A stretch of DNA of 64,000 bases from Chitinophaga agrisoli (GCF_008386695.1 NZ_VUOC01000004.1:932327-996326), one strand, 5' to 3'. Numbered from the stretch's first letter, positions 17,496 to 27,285 are shown. Notes: generated by a model from the sequence alone, not told the origin. Numbers and translations: made by a program.

Positions 17496-19022
17496 TTAAT
17501 GCAACCACCCCTCCTGCTTCAGGGAGCTAATTAAACGGGGATCATCTACAGACAGCGGCGGCAGCCAGTAAGCGCTTACCCGCGTACGGCGCCACCAGCG
17601 GCCATTGGCCCCCCCTGGTTTGGCAAAACTGTAACGATATAAGACCGCCCGGATAAAACGGGGCGGTTTATCCGGAAAAGGATTGCCGGCAAATAGCCCC
17701 AGCATGGCCGGATCATTATGCAGCAATTTCCAGATGAGGTGTAAGGTCCATGGATATTGATCCGGCGTTGACATAGCGGCAAACCACATCTGCCAATCCA
17801 GGCGGGGCTGATAAGGCGCAATCTGCGGCGGCCGTTTGTTGAGCGCAACCGGCAGCCCCTTATACGGATAAGCTTTCCAATGAGCGCTATCATCCGGATA
17901 TTCATCCATCGTACCTTCAAATACTACATTAAAACGCTCGCTCCCCACGGAACCAAATGCGCCGTAGGTATTTACAAGATCCAGCGGATCAAAGGAAGCA
18001 TTCATTACCTGCCGCGAAGAGATCAGGTTGACGGTGGGCTGTATGCTCAGTAACGCTACCAATACAGTAATGGCCCAGGCGGTGATCTGCATGGGCGCTG
18101 ATGGTTCCGCACGGTCATTGGCCCTTACAGCCATCCGCACCAGCCTTGCTGGCAGCAGCTTTGCCCAGAAGGCGTCATCAAAACAAGCTAAGGCCGGAAC
18201 TATCGTTAGCCAGTTAAGAAACGATAGATTGCCGCTGCAGATAAGCACCACCTGTAAAGCAATGACCAGCACGCCCGCAATATAACGGCCTATACGCGGC
18301 CAGAACACAAACCATGGCGCAACCAGCTCCACCAGGTGATTGAACCATACGCCGGCCTTTAACACTGCAGGCGGCAGGAAATGGAACAGGCGGCTCAGCG
18401 GGCCAGGAATGGGCTGCGTTTCAAAATGATAGTAAAGGGCGGTGCCGTTACGCCACACATCATCCCCCCGCAGCTTTATTAAGCCCGCTCCCAGCATGAT
18501 CCGGAAGATGAGCCAGCGGAATAACACGATGATCAACAGTGGTGGCGCCCGTTTGGGAAACGGGCGCATGTCCAGCAAGGGACAAAGGAATATAGCCAGG
18601 AAGCCCGTTTCCAGTAACTGTATCTCCCATCCATATCCATACCATTCCTGCCCTACATGCACAAAGGACATATACAGCAACCATAAAACCGCCAATATTA
18701 GCGCATTGGCAAAACCAGCCAGCACTACGCAGGAAAGCGCAAACCCCGTCCATGCAGCTGTCAGCAGCGCGGCATCCGTATGAATGAACCAGAATATAGA
18801 AGGTAGCTGCCGGAAGCCGGCGCCCGTTGATCCAAACCGCCCGCTCACACGTTCCAGGAATAGCCCAATGGGGAGCAGCCCGTTTTCACCTATCAGGGGA
18901 ACGGCCTGGTTAATGGCCACAAGAAACGCCACGGCGTAGATCACCCCCAGCAGGCGAAGCATCAGAAAACGCGTAAGCCAGTAAGCAGGGCGGAGATCCT
19001 GTACCTGGGGGGCCGTGTTCAT
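17496..19022 (-). CDS. Lipase maturation factor family membrane protein
   Basis: The 508-residue protein has about eight membrane segments in the first 340 residues. It carries family blocks such as GWEIQLLETGFLAIFL, the FRIMLGAGLIKLRGDDVWRN segment and HFLPPAVLKAGVWFNHLVEL. The soluble C-terminal part (WQMWFAAMSTPDQYPWTLHL) matches the lipase maturation factor (LMF1) family, which in animals helps fold secreted lipases in the ER. The bacterial role is not established. It lies 26 bp downstream of the GH127 gene and is probably cotranscribed with it. Confidence 0.88.
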   Translation of the reverse strand: MNTAPQVQDLRPAYWLTRFLMLRLLGVIYAVAFLVAINQAVPLIGENGLLPIGLFLERVSGRFGSTGAGFRQLPSIFWFIHTDAALLTAAWTGFALSCVVLAGFANALILAVLWLLYMSFVHVGQEWYGYGWEIQLLETGFLAIFLCPLLDMRPFPKRAPPLLIIVLFRWLIFRIMLGAGLIKLRGDDVWRNGTALYYHFETQPIPGPLSRLFHFLPPAVLKAGVWFNHLVELVAPWFVFWPRIGRYIAGVLVIALQVVLICSGNLSFLNWLTIVPALACFDDAFWAKLLPARLVRMAVRANDRAEPSAPMQITAWAITVLVALLSIQPTVNLISSRQVMNASFDPLDLVNTYGAFGSVGSERFNVVFEGTMDEYPDDSAHWKAYPYKGLPVALNKRPPQIAPYQPRLDWQMWFAAMSTPDQYPWTLHLIWKLLHNDPAMLGLFAGNPFPDKPPRFIRAVLYRYSFAKPGGANGRWWRRTRVSAYWLPPLSVDDPRLISSLKQEGWLH

Positions 19023-19048
19023 AGTATACCGGTTTCTATGGTACTAAG

Positions 19049-21088
19049 TTACTGATTCGGTAACCAAACCATATACGGGTACATCCCCCTGTTCCCCAGC
19101 GCATAGAAGGGAATTGCTTTGAAAGGCGCTTTACCTTCCCCCACAGCCAGGCTGCCAGAGATGACATTTACCCCGCCGGCTATTTCCGGGTGATAGGCCG
19201 CCTGCATGGCGGTGTTTTCATTAATACGGTAATTATTCATCTCCGGGTTATCTGTTCCCTCAATGGCATATACCAGCGGCCCGGCGGCTATGCACTGCTT
19301 GCCCTTAATAGTGGATACTGCCGGCGCAGGAGCCACCAGCCGGGGTTGCACGGGCAGGTTCAGTTCGATCACATCGCCTTTTTTCCATGTCCGGTTTAAT
19401 GCTACATATCCATTCACCGGCCGTACAGCTATATTGCGCCCGTTTACTTGTAAGGATACTTTACCGGCAACAGCAGAGGTATACAGGTCAAAGGGATTCT
19501 CCTTTCCGCCGGCCCAACCGGGTATGCGTACATACACGTTAAAAGCGGCCGCATGTTCCGGCGTAACGGTGATCTGTGTATGGCCCTGCCATGGATACTG
19601 AGTGGTCTGCTTCAGCCGGACTTTGTTTTTATCCAGATCCACCTGCGCTTCGCTGCCAATAAAAAGGTTCACATAAATATCCTGCCGGTCCTTTGCATAG
19701 ATAAACCCGGGCAGCGCGCCTACCATTTTAAGGATCATCGGCGGGCAACAAGGGCAGCTGTGCCATGCCCAGCGCTTATGTGCGGTGGCTACCAGCGGGT
19801 TTTCATAGTGATAATGCTCCCCGTCAATAGCCACACCGGATAACATATTATTATACAGCACCCGCTCCAGTTCGTCTATATATTTTCCATTTGCCTGCAG
19901 CTGGTTCATCCGCTCACTGAAAAAACCCGCGCCGATGGAGGCACAGGTTTCGAGGTAAGCAGACTCCGGGAGGAAATAATCTGCGCCAAACTTCTCATCC
20001 TGCGCAATCGCGCCCTGTCCGCCCGTGATGAACATACGTTTGCCGGTCATGTTATTCCAGTAGTTATTAGCCGTGGTAATATACCGGTCATCGTGGTTAT
20101 AGGCTGCCATGGCGGCAACAGCGGTACCCAGCAGGGTGGCCCTTACCGCATGGCCTTCTATGGTGGTTTGTTCGAACACCGGCAGCTGGTCCTGGTTATA
20201 GCTGCCGTAGTTGGTGCGTTTCCGTGATCCGTCCGCATCAGCGTATACCCCGCGCTGTTCTATCCAGAACTTTACCAGGCTGTAATAGTCCGCTTCGTTA
20301 ACCGGTGCATGTATGCGCTGTTGCAGCGCCGGATCGTTTTTAAAGAGCAGGTACATTTGCAGCAATGCTTCTTCCGGGCCTGCATGCCCGGGGATGATAT
20401 TTTGTTTAGGCGCTGCCCCCATCACTTTACACATATAATTGGTCATCTTTACCGCCACTTCCAGCAGGGCTGTTTTACCGGTGGCGCTATAATAATGCAC
20501 GCCTGCCTCAATGAGCATACCGGCATTATAGATATCATGCTGCCAGCGCTCATCACCACCATTGGTCCCCCATCGCTGGTTTGGCCGGTTAAGGGTGGTA
20601 TAGGTGTTGATATAACCGTCAGGATCGGCTGCCTGTGCGGCGGCTATACGGGTTATATACGCGTCCAGCTTCTGCTCCAGGCGGGCGTCCGGATAAACGG
20701 TAAGTAAGTCAGCAGCGCCGCGTATGGTTTCATATACCAGTCCATCATACCAGGGAGGACCATCGCTGGCGCCGGTATTCTTTTTACCCTGCGCTACCAG
20801 GTCAAAATTCAGGAACGCATCCCTGGTGCGGCCACGGGTAGCTTTTTCCTTAATAAGGTCTTCCCGGTCCGGCTCATACTTCCCTTCCAGCTTGTCCAGT
20901 ACATCGTATACCGTACGGGTATCCCATAGCCGCAATTTGGGCGACCAGAAGCTATCTGCAATCTGTACATCCTTTAACGGCAATGGTGATACCGTATGGA
21001 CCTGTGCAAAGGAAAAACCTGTAAAGAAAACGGATAATGTAAATAACGCGGTTCTGGTAGGCAGCATATACTGTATTTTATCTTTCAT
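19049..21088 (-). CDS. Glycoside hydrolase family 127 enzyme (beta-L-arabinofuranosidase type)
   Basis: From the ATG at 21088 it has 679 residues: a signal peptide (ALFTLSVFFTGFSFAQ) and an (alpha/alpha)6 barrel with the GH127 metal-cysteine site. The E and C of LETCASIG (about 380-382) and the CC of CPCCPP (about 447-448) correspond to the Zn ligands and the catalytic cysteine known from GH127. A beta-sandwich follows. It likely removes beta-L-arabinofuranose from plant glycans in the periplasm. The AraC gene starting at 21204 is divergent over 115 bp and is the likely regulator. Upstream TTG/ATG starts at 21109 and 21106 are less likely. Confidence 0.93.
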   Translation of the reverse strand: MKDKIQYMLPTRTALFTLSVFFTGFSFAQVHTVSPLPLKDVQIADSFWSPKLRLWDTRTVYDVLDKLEGKYEPDREDLIKEKATRGRTRDAFLNFDLVAQGKKNTGASDGPPWYDGLVYETIRGAADLLTVYPDARLEQKLDAYITRIAAAQAADPDGYINTYTTLNRPNQRWGTNGGDERWQHDIYNAGMLIEAGVHYYSATGKTALLEVAVKMTNYMCKVMGAAPKQNIIPGHAGPEEALLQMYLLFKNDPALQQRIHAPVNEADYYSLVKFWIEQRGVYADADGSRKRTNYGSYNQDQLPVFEQTTIEGHAVRATLLGTAVAAMAAYNHDDRYITTANNYWNNMTGKRMFITGGQGAIAQDEKFGADYFLPESAYLETCASIGAGFFSERMNQLQANGKYIDELERVLYNNMLSGVAIDGEHYHYENPLVATAHKRWAWHSCPCCPPMILKMVGALPGFIYAKDRQDIYVNLFIGSEAQVDLDKNKVRLKQTTQYPWQGHTQITVTPEHAAAFNVYVRIPGWAGGKENPFDLYTSAVAGKVSLQVNGRNIAVRPVNGYVALNRTWKKGDVIELNLPVQPRLVAPAPAVSTIKGKQCIAAGPLVYAIEGTDNPEMNNYRINENTAMQAAYHPEIAGGVNVISGSLAVGEGKAPFKAIPFYALGNRGMYPYMVWLPNQ

Positions 21089-21203
21089 ATTTATTGCATC
21101 CGCCATCAATTATGCTAATTGTGTATTAATTTGTCCAAAAATGCGGGATAAAACCGGGAATATCTAACACCCTTTTGCCCATTTCTTGAACAATATTGAC
21201 CAT

Positions 21204-22070
21204 ATGAAATTATATGTTGAAAATATATTTACGGGAGACAGATTGTTCGTGATAAAGGAAGAGTTCTTTCCCTATAACGATTTTCCCCTGCATGTGCACC
21301 CGGAGTATGAGCTGCTCCTGGTGCTGAAAAGCAGCGGCAAACGTTATGTAGGCGATCATATCGCCGATTTTTACCCAGGCGATCTTTGTCTTTTTGGCCC
21401 TAACCTGCCCCATACTTATTATAACAAGCACCTGCCGGCAGACCGCGAAGTACACCAGATCGTGATCCAGTTCCGGGAAGACTGTCTGGGTGATGGTTTC
21501 TTTGACAAACCGCCTTTCCGGCGGATCAAAGCCCTCCTGGAACGTTCCAGCCATGGCATCGCATTTAGCGGAGCTACCCGCAGCCAGGCCGCGCAAAAAA
21601 TCCAGGACATGACCGGTATGGACGAGGCAGAAGCCGCCGCCGCCATCATTAGCCTGCTCAACCTCCTGTCCGGGTCAGATAGCTACGAGCTGCTGTCCAC
21701 GCAGGAAAAGCTGGCTTCCAGCATTCAAAAAGATACGGAACGGATGCACCGCATTTACCATTACCTGTTGGATAATTTCAAAAAGGAGATCAGCCTGGAA
21801 GAGATTGCCGGCATCGCAAATTTATCCCCGGCTGCATTTTGCAGGTATTTCAAAAAGCATACCCGCAAAACGCTGTCCGGGTTTGTAAATGACCTGCGTA
21901 TCAGTTATGCCTGCCGGCTGCTGCAACAGGGGCAGCTAAGCGTACTGCAGGTATGTTACGAAAGCGGGTTTAACAACATTTCCTATTTTAACCGGCAATT
22001 CAAGCTGCAGCTATCCGCATCGCCACTGAAATATCAAAAGCGCTTACAGATGATGGAAGAAAAACTGTAG
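21204..22070 (+). CDS. AraC family transcriptional regulator
   Basis: The 288-residue protein has an N-terminal cupin (LHVHPEYELLLVLKSSGKRY, about 28-47) and a C-terminal double helix-turn-helix: ISLEEIAGIANLSPAAFCRY, then LSVLQVCYESGFNNISYFNR. Histidines in the cupin could bind a sugar or metal. It is divergent from the GH127 gene, so it probably senses a released sugar and controls that gene and possibly the LMF gene. The ATG at 21204 is preferred to a TTG at 21186. Confidence 0.92.
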   Translation: MKLYVENIFTGDRLFVIKEEFFPYNDFPLHVHPEYELLLVLKSSGKRYVGDHIADFYPGDLCLFGPNLPHTYYNKHLPADREVHQIVIQFREDCLGDGFFDKPPFRRIKALLERSSHGIAFSGATRSQAAQKIQDMTGMDEAEAAAAIISLLNLLSGSDSYELLSTQEKLASSIQKDTERMHRIYHYLLDNFKKEISLEEIAGIANLSPAAFCRYFKKHTRKTLSGFVNDLRISYACRLLQQGQLSVLQVCYESGFNNISYFNRQFKLQLSASPLKYQKRLQMMEEKL

Positions 22071-22073
22071 GGG

Positions 22074-22586
22074 TCAAACAGGCGTACCGTTTACCGGAAA
22101 AGCTGCCTGCTTTGCAGGCCTGCTGCCGGGAGGACCTAATATAACATCGCCTATCTTATCTGAATAACGCATAAATGCCTGCAGATCATCCGCAGCATCC
22201 GGGCGGAGGCCATGCAGTTCCCCCGGCTGGCCAACATTACGGATCAGATCCGCAAACCCGCTGGGAGAAGCCACCGTCAATGCCCTGGCAGCCGTCTTGC
22301 CGGAAGATGCTACTGCATGCGGAGCGCCCAGCGGAATAAAAATATGATCACCGGGCTTTAATACAAAAGTCCCTTTTTCCATGTATACGGTACACTCGCC
22401 TTCTAGTACATAAATGCTTTCTGCATACCGGCCATGAATGTGCAGCGGGGTTTCAATGCCGGGTGGGATAACGCCTTCTATCAGGTCATAACGGCGGTTG
22501 GTGTTTTTCTCCTCATCAATGATGGTGAGGAAGGTATCAAATAACCAGAATGAATTGTTCACTGTTCCTGAATTTACAATGCGCAA
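22074..22586 (-). CDS. Cupin domain protein, probable TTG start
   Basis: The cupin barrel is clear: PLHIHGRYAESIYVLEGECT holds the HxH...E motif and PLGAPHAV holds the late histidine. A short helical tail follows. No ATG is found upstream in frame before unrelated hydrophobic sequence. The family normally begins with 'LRIVNSG', which here starts at a TTG at 22586, giving 170 residues. It may be a small dioxygenase or binding protein. It is divergent from the AraC gene at 22752, which is a plausible regulator. Confidence 0.78.
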   Translation of the reverse strand: MRIVNSGTVNNSFWLFDTFLTIIDEEKNTNRRYDLIEGVIPPGIETPLHIHGRYAESIYVLEGECTVYMEKGTFVLKPGDHIFIPLGAPHAVASSGKTAARALTVASPSGFADLIRNVGQPGELHGLRPDAADDLQAFMRYSDKIGDVILGPPGSRPAKQAAFPVNGTPV

Positions 22587-22751
22587 AGCTACTAAGTATC
22601 TGCACCCGGAAATTGTACAGATCAATCGGGGAATTGTAAGAATCAATCCGTCATGCTTATATCCTAATATTGCAGATATGAACCGGGATTGAAAGAATAG
22701 TTTTACTATTGCGTTTGAAAAACACCAGGACAGGAACAATAAAATGGCGTC

Positions 22752-23654
22752 ATGAGAAGCACACAGACCATGCAGCACTTTAGAGAGAGTGAAGCCAACA
22801 GCCTACGGGATAAATTTAGTACGGAGGATGGCCATTTTAACCTCTTCCGGAATAAGGGCTATACCGGCCCAATGGAACTAGCCTACCAGCGACGGGATTT
22901 TTACTCCATTAGCCTTGTGGATGGGCCCATTAACATTGACTACGGAGATCAGTCAGTAACCGTTAACAAAAATGCATTGTTTATTACCAGCCCACGCGAG
23001 CCCTTTGGCTGGCAATTACTGGAACGGCTGCCAAACGGATTTGCCTGTATCTTCTCCAATGTTTTCCTTGACAAATGCAATCATGTGCGGGATTATACCA
23101 TATTCCAACCGGGCAACTACCCTATATTTTCCCTTTCCAACTGCCAGATGGCGGAAATAAGCCTGCTCTTTGAAAAAATAGCCACTGAACTGCAGGGAAA
23201 TTTTATTTACAAGTATGATGCGATCCTGAACCTGGTGTTGCAGATCTTCTTTAAGGCGTTAAAGCTATCTCCTGTGATCCAGTGCCAGGGCTCTTATCCT
23301 GACAAACCCTCCCTGGTGGTGAGCTCCTTCATAAAATTACTGGACGGACAGTTTATGGCAGGCATGCCTTCACCGGAAACGCTGATCCGCTGCCCGGCAA
23401 CGTTTGCCCAACGGCTGGCCATCAGCGTAAATTATCTTAACCGCAAGATCAAGGAGGCTACGGGCAAAACCACCTCGCAGTTGATCACAGAGCGGCTTAT
23501 CCGCGAGGCAAAAGGTTTGTTAAAACACTCAGACCGGAGCATAAAAGAAATTTCATGCGCCCTGGGGTTTGACGATGTGGCGCATTTTATCCATTCCTTT
23601 AAAAAGATGGAGGGCATTACGCCCAGGTCTTACCGGAAACACGCATTGATCTGA
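22752..23654 (+). CDS. AraC family transcriptional regulator
   Basis: The 300-residue protein has an N-terminal beta-rich sensing domain (about 35-130) and a C-terminal AraC DNA-binding domain. Its helices include LAISVNYLNRKIKEATGKTT and IKEISCALGFDDVAHFIHSF. It is divergent from the cupin gene, with about 165 bp between starts. Its ligand is not predictable. Confidence 0.92.
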   Translation: MRSTQTMQHFRESEANSLRDKFSTEDGHFNLFRNKGYTGPMELAYQRRDFYSISLVDGPINIDYGDQSVTVNKNALFITSPREPFGWQLLERLPNGFACIFSNVFLDKCNHVRDYTIFQPGNYPIFSLSNCQMAEISLLFEKIATELQGNFIYKYDAILNLVLQIFFKALKLSPVIQCQGSYPDKPSLVVSSFIKLLDGQFMAGMPSPETLIRCPATFAQRLAISVNYLNRKIKEATGKTTSQLITERLIREAKGLLKHSDRSIKEISCALGFDDVAHFIHSFKKMEGITPRSYRKHALI

Positions 23655-23681
23655 TAAAGCCAATAAAGGCCACGTACGCGC

Positions 23682-24425
23682 TTACGACTTACGGGCCGCC
23701 GCAGCCAGCTGCTCAAACAACGCAAGCGGCTGCAATCCCGGGATCAGCTGGCCCGCCATGAACCATGCCGGCGTACCCCTTACGCCAGCATTAACGGCCA
23801 GCGCTTCACTTGCCGATACGGCTGCTTCGCCGTTACCATCCGCCCACACTTGTTGCAAAGGGGCGGTATCAATACCATTTGCTACGGCAATACCCAATAT
23901 GGTGTCAGCGTCGCCTATATCACGCCCGGCGGCAAAATGCGCATTAAACAGGTCGTGTAAAAAAGATGGGAACGCAGCCGGCTGGTGTTGCCGCGCCCAT
24001 TCTGCGGCCATCAGCGCCTTGCGCGAATTAGGCAGTTTATCCTGCCAGTGAAGCGGCAAACCGGTTTCCGCGGCCTGCTGTTCAATTGTTGTATACATCG
24101 GGCCCTTACGCGGTCCCATATACACGCCCGCAGCAGGGATATCCGGATGCGCCTGAAAAGGCAGCTCTATTACGGTAAGTCCCTGTGAGATCAGGTATTC
24201 ATTGCGCTTTTGGCCAAGATAGCAAAAAGGACAGGTCAGGTCATACCAATGCAATACCAGGTTGGAACCTTCCTTTACTTCCGCTAAAGCAGGTATGGAC
24301 TGGTTAAGGGCGTTTCCTGTATTATTATCTGTTAATTGAAAAGACCGCTGATCCGCGGCGGGTAACTGGCAGGCATTATCCGCTGCACAGGTACCATCGG
24401 TGGGTACATCATTTCCATTGCTCAT
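23682..24425 (-). CDS. DsbA-family (FrnE-like) oxidoreductase with Cys-containing extension
   Basis: The 247-residue protein has the thioredoxin-like DSBA fold: the CPFC active site (about 65-68), a helical insert and the cis-Pro segment RGTPAWFMAG (about 218-227). An N-terminal extension of about 45 residues carries two cysteines (Cys13 and Cys19 in GTCAADNACQ), absent from typical FrnE proteins. No hydrophobic signal is seen, so it is probably cytoplasmic. The extra cysteines could form a regulatory disulphide or metal site. Confidence 0.88.
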   Translation of the reverse strand: MSNGNDVPTDGTCAADNACQLPAADQRSFQLTDNNTGNALNQSIPALAEVKEGSNLVLHWYDLTCPFCYLGQKRNEYLISQGLTVIELPFQAHPDIPAAGVYMGPRKGPMYTTIEQQAAETGLPLHWQDKLPNSRKALMAAEWARQHQPAAFPSFLHDLFNAHFAAGRDIGDADTILGIAVANGIDTAPLQQVWADGNGEAAVSASEALAVNAGVRGTPAWFMAGQLIPGLQPLALFEQLAAAARKS

Positions 24426-24504
24426 CGTACTTGCTCCTCTTATTTTGGTTTACAAATATCCTATTTTTCTTGCAGAAAACCTGAAGCCGCGGTTTGCACA
24501 TGTC

Positions 24505-24730
24505 TCAGTCAACCGTTACCTGGCCGTTTCCTTCCTGCTGATACCCTTTTCCCCATTTGTATACATACCGTCTTACTAATGTGAACTTGCCTTTTTTGTT
24601 CTTCACGTAAGCTTGTACAGTAAAAAAGTGTCGCTGATATTTTTAATCTGCAGATCTGTGCTCTGGGATTGCGCCGTAACGGTAAGGGCTATGCCAATAG
24701 CGCATAGCAACAAAGGAACATTCTTTTCAT
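24505..24730 (-). pseudogene. Frameshifted gene for a small secreted protein (about 75 residues)
   Basis: Starting at the ATG at 24730 the frame breaks twice. Adding one T in the CCTTTG run and one T in the six-T run restores a continuous frame. The first part is a signal peptide (LLLLCAIGIALTVTAQ) and the end is a basic tail (KWGKGYQQEGNGQVTVD) with a TGA stop at 24507-24505. Both lesions are homopolymer-length changes. Either the gene is decaying or these are sequencing errors. No family is recognised. Confidence 0.6.
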
Positions 24731-24770
24731 AGCAATAAATAGTCGGGGATAAAGATAATCATCTGCGCGG

Positions 24771-25628
24771 TTATAACTTATCTCTGAATTTCTTGGGAGA
24801 TACACCCATTACCAATTTAAATGACCGGGAAAAAGCGTAGGGATCCGGGTATCCCATCTCTACAGCAATCTCTTTTACAGTAAGCCGCGTTTCTTTCAGC
24901 AGCTGGCTGGCTTTCTGCATACGCAGGGATGTAAACAGCTGGATGGGCGAATAACGTGTCTTCTCTTTAAACAAGGCAGACAGATAGGAGGCAGACAACT
25001 GCGTTTCCCTGGATAGATCTGCCAGTGTAAGCGGGCGGTCGAGCTTTTGTTTCATGAGCTGGATACATTGCTCAATAATATTATCGGCCCCTTTCTTCAT
25101 GTAATTGAAAACGGTAAGCCGGAAAGTCCCCAGGAAACTGTAGAAGCGGAAATTGGCGTACAACAGGTTCTCAATATTATTCATCAGGTCCAGATGATGC
25201 AGGATATCATCAAACTGGGCATTGCGGCCCACCAATGGCGGAATAGTGCGCGGTTTGATGCCGTTGCCCAGGTAATTGAAAATATCATCTGCCAGCAGGC
25301 CGGAAAACTGCACTGTGTAAATGCGCCACGGCGCCTCAGGGTCCGGCCAGGAGCGGAAGCGCGTATTTTTCGGGATCACCAGGTATTGGCTGGGCTGCAC
25401 ACGGCTCTTTTTTTTGCCGGTCTCCAGCCATCCTTTGCCCTGTGCGGCATATAGTAAGGTGTATACCAGCGCGCCCTTTGGCTCGCTGATCTCCCTGGCC
25501 GCATTTTCCGGGTAGAAGCCAATGGCCGTTATATACAAGTTCCTTCCAAGCGGGTGCTTTTCCAGCTTGCGCTTTAGCTGTTCCGGTAAGATCCGTGTGA
25601 TGGGCGCGCTAATAGACGGGTTATTCAT
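24771..25628 (-). CDS. AraC family transcriptional regulator
   Basis: From the ATG at 25628 this protein has an arabinose-binding-like cupin (about 25-150) with YLVIPKNTRFRSWPDPEAPW, and a C-terminal helix-turn-helix pair: LTLADLSRETQLSASYLSAL and LTVKEIAVEMGYPDPYAFSR. It is divergent from the symporter/aldolase operon at 25756-28247, with 127 bp between starts, and is the likely sugar-acid-responsive activator of that operon. Confidence 0.93.
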   Translation of the reverse strand: MNNPSISAPITRILPEQLKRKLEKHPLGRNLYITAIGFYPENAAREISEPKGALVYTLLYAAQGKGWLETGKKKSRVQPSQYLVIPKNTRFRSWPDPEAPWRIYTVQFSGLLADDIFNYLGNGIKPRTIPPLVGRNAQFDDILHHLDLMNNIENLLYANFRFYSFLGTFRLTVFNYMKKGADNIIEQCIQLMKQKLDRPLTLADLSRETQLSASYLSALFKEKTRYSPIQLFTSLRMQKASQLLKETRLTVKEIAVEMGYPDPYAFSRSFKLVMGVSPKKFRDKL

Positions 25629-25660
25629 CGCCACAGTAATTTAAGCCATTCTTTTTGTAA

Positions 25661-25690
25661 TTGAAAACATTGTTTGATCCATAAAATTTG
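25661..25690 (+). promoter_or_regulatory. Candidate promoter of the symporter/aldolase operon
   Basis: TTG at 25661-25663 is followed by an 18-bp gap and TAAAATTTG at 25682-25690. The latter resembles TAnnTTTG with one extra base. The predicted leader is about 60 nt. Confidence 0.4.
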
Positions 25691-25755
25691 GCAACCTTCG
25701 CAAAAGACAGGATGTTTTCCTGTTCATTATCCACGTATGAAATCCGGAAACTGAT

Positions 25756-27285
25756 ATGCGCCAATTGCCTGTAATTGATCTGGCCGTGATTGCCATTTAC
25801 CTGTTGGGAATGATCCTGATCGGCGTGCGGTTTTCGCGGAAGAATAAGAGCGCTGCACAGTTTACCACAGCATCGGGAACAATTCCCGGCTGGGCGCTGG
25901 GGCTTTCTTTGTATGCCACTTTTTTAAGCAGCAATACTTTCCTGGGCGTTCCGGGAAAAGCCTTCGGCAGCAACTGGAATGCCTTTACTTTCAGTTTGTC
26001 CATGCCGCTGGCAGCGTTCATTGCAGCAAAGTATTTTGTGCCATTTTACCGGAGAAGCGGAGCAGTAAGCGCATATACGCACCTGGAGCAACGGTTTGGC
26101 CCCTGGGCCAGGACCTACACTACCGTGTGTTTTATCCTGATGCAGCTGGCGCGGATGGGCTCCATCTTTTTTGGCGCGGCGCTGGCGCTGCAGGCCCTTA
26201 CAGGATTGGAGATGCGCACCATTATCTGGGTCACCGGCATATGTATTATTATATACACAGTGCTGGGCGGTATGGAAGCGGTGATCTGGACAGAAGTATT
26301 ACAGGGTATTGTTAAAACCACCGGGGCCCTCGTAATTCTATACCTGGTGATTAAAGGCATGAATAATGGCGTGGGGGATATTTTCCGTATTGGCGGAGCC
26401 GATGGGAAATTTTCTCCTGGCAGTTTCAACCTGGGCGATTTTAGTCATTCCACTTTTTGGGTGGTGTTCCTATATGGGTTCTTTATTAACCTGAATAATT
26501 TCGGGATGGACCAGAACTATGTGCAGCGTTACCATACCGCCAGGTCGGAGAAGGAAGCTTCCCGCAGCATCTGGTTATGCGTGTACTGGTACGTACCGGT
26601 GAGCATGGTGTTCTTTTTTATTGGCACCGCACTGTATGCCTATGCACAGCAGCACCCGGATGTATTACTGGCCGTCAAACAACAAGCGGCGGCAGAGCGG
26701 CATATCCCCGTATCCATGCTGCAGCCGGCAGATTATGGCGATAAGGTGTTGCCCTGGTTCATGGTCACCAAAGTGCCATCCGGACTGATGGGATTGATAG
26801 TGGCCGCTATTTTATCCGCCGCCATGAGCACCGTCAGCAGCGGTATGAACAGCACCGCCACCGTTTTCCTGAAGGATATCTACCAGCGTTATATTGATCC
26901 TGAGGTGACGCCCAAAAGGGAAATGCGGGTACTCTATTCCGCCGCCTCCCTGGCAGGTGTATTCGCCATCATTGCGGGCATATCCATGATAGGCGTAGGC
27001 AGTATCCTGGATATGTGGTGGGACCTGGCGGGCATCTTTGCCGGCGGCATGCTGGGGTTGTTTCTCCTGGGAATGGTATCCGGCATCAAAAACGCAGCGG
27101 CGGTAATAGCCACTATTATCGGTATCCTGATCATTGTGTGGATGTCTTTATCCAAATATCTGCCCGCAGAATGGGTGCATATACACAGCCATCTGCACGC
27201 GCATATGATCATCGTGGTGGGCACGCTGTCCATCTTCCTGACCGGTATGCTGCTTACCAGTGTGCAACGCTTAAAAACTTCCTGA
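25756..27285 (+). CDS. Sodium:solute symporter (SSS family)
   Basis: The 509-residue membrane protein has about 13 hydrophobic segments and SSS family features: GLSLYATFLSSNTFLG near the first helices (about 49-64), a sodium-site-like SAAMSTVSSGMNSTATVF (about 356-373) and the GLIVAAILSA helix before it. Members carry sugars or sialic acid into the cytoplasm with sodium. It is followed 17 bp later by a DHDPS/NAL-family aldolase, so the likely substrate is a sugar acid or related carbonyl compound that the aldolase cleaves. Confidence 0.94.
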   Translation: MRQLPVIDLAVIAIYLLGMILIGVRFSRKNKSAAQFTTASGTIPGWALGLSLYATFLSSNTFLGVPGKAFGSNWNAFTFSLSMPLAAFIAAKYFVPFYRRSGAVSAYTHLEQRFGPWARTYTTVCFILMQLARMGSIFFGAALALQALTGLEMRTIIWVTGICIIIYTVLGGMEAVIWTEVLQGIVKTTGALVILYLVIKGMNNGVGDIFRIGGADGKFSPGSFNLGDFSHSTFWVVFLYGFFINLNNFGMDQNYVQRYHTARSEKEASRSIWLCVYWYVPVSMVFFFIGTALYAYAQQHPDVLLAVKQQAAAERHIPVSMLQPADYGDKVLPWFMVTKVPSGLMGLIVAAILSAAMSTVSSGMNSTATVFLKDIYQRYIDPEVTPKREMRVLYSAASLAGVFAIIAGISMIGVGSILDMWWDLAGIFAGGMLGLFLLGMVSGIKNAAAVIATIIGILIIVWMSLSKYLPAEWVHIHSHLHAHMIIVVGTLSIFLTGMLLTSVQRLKTS

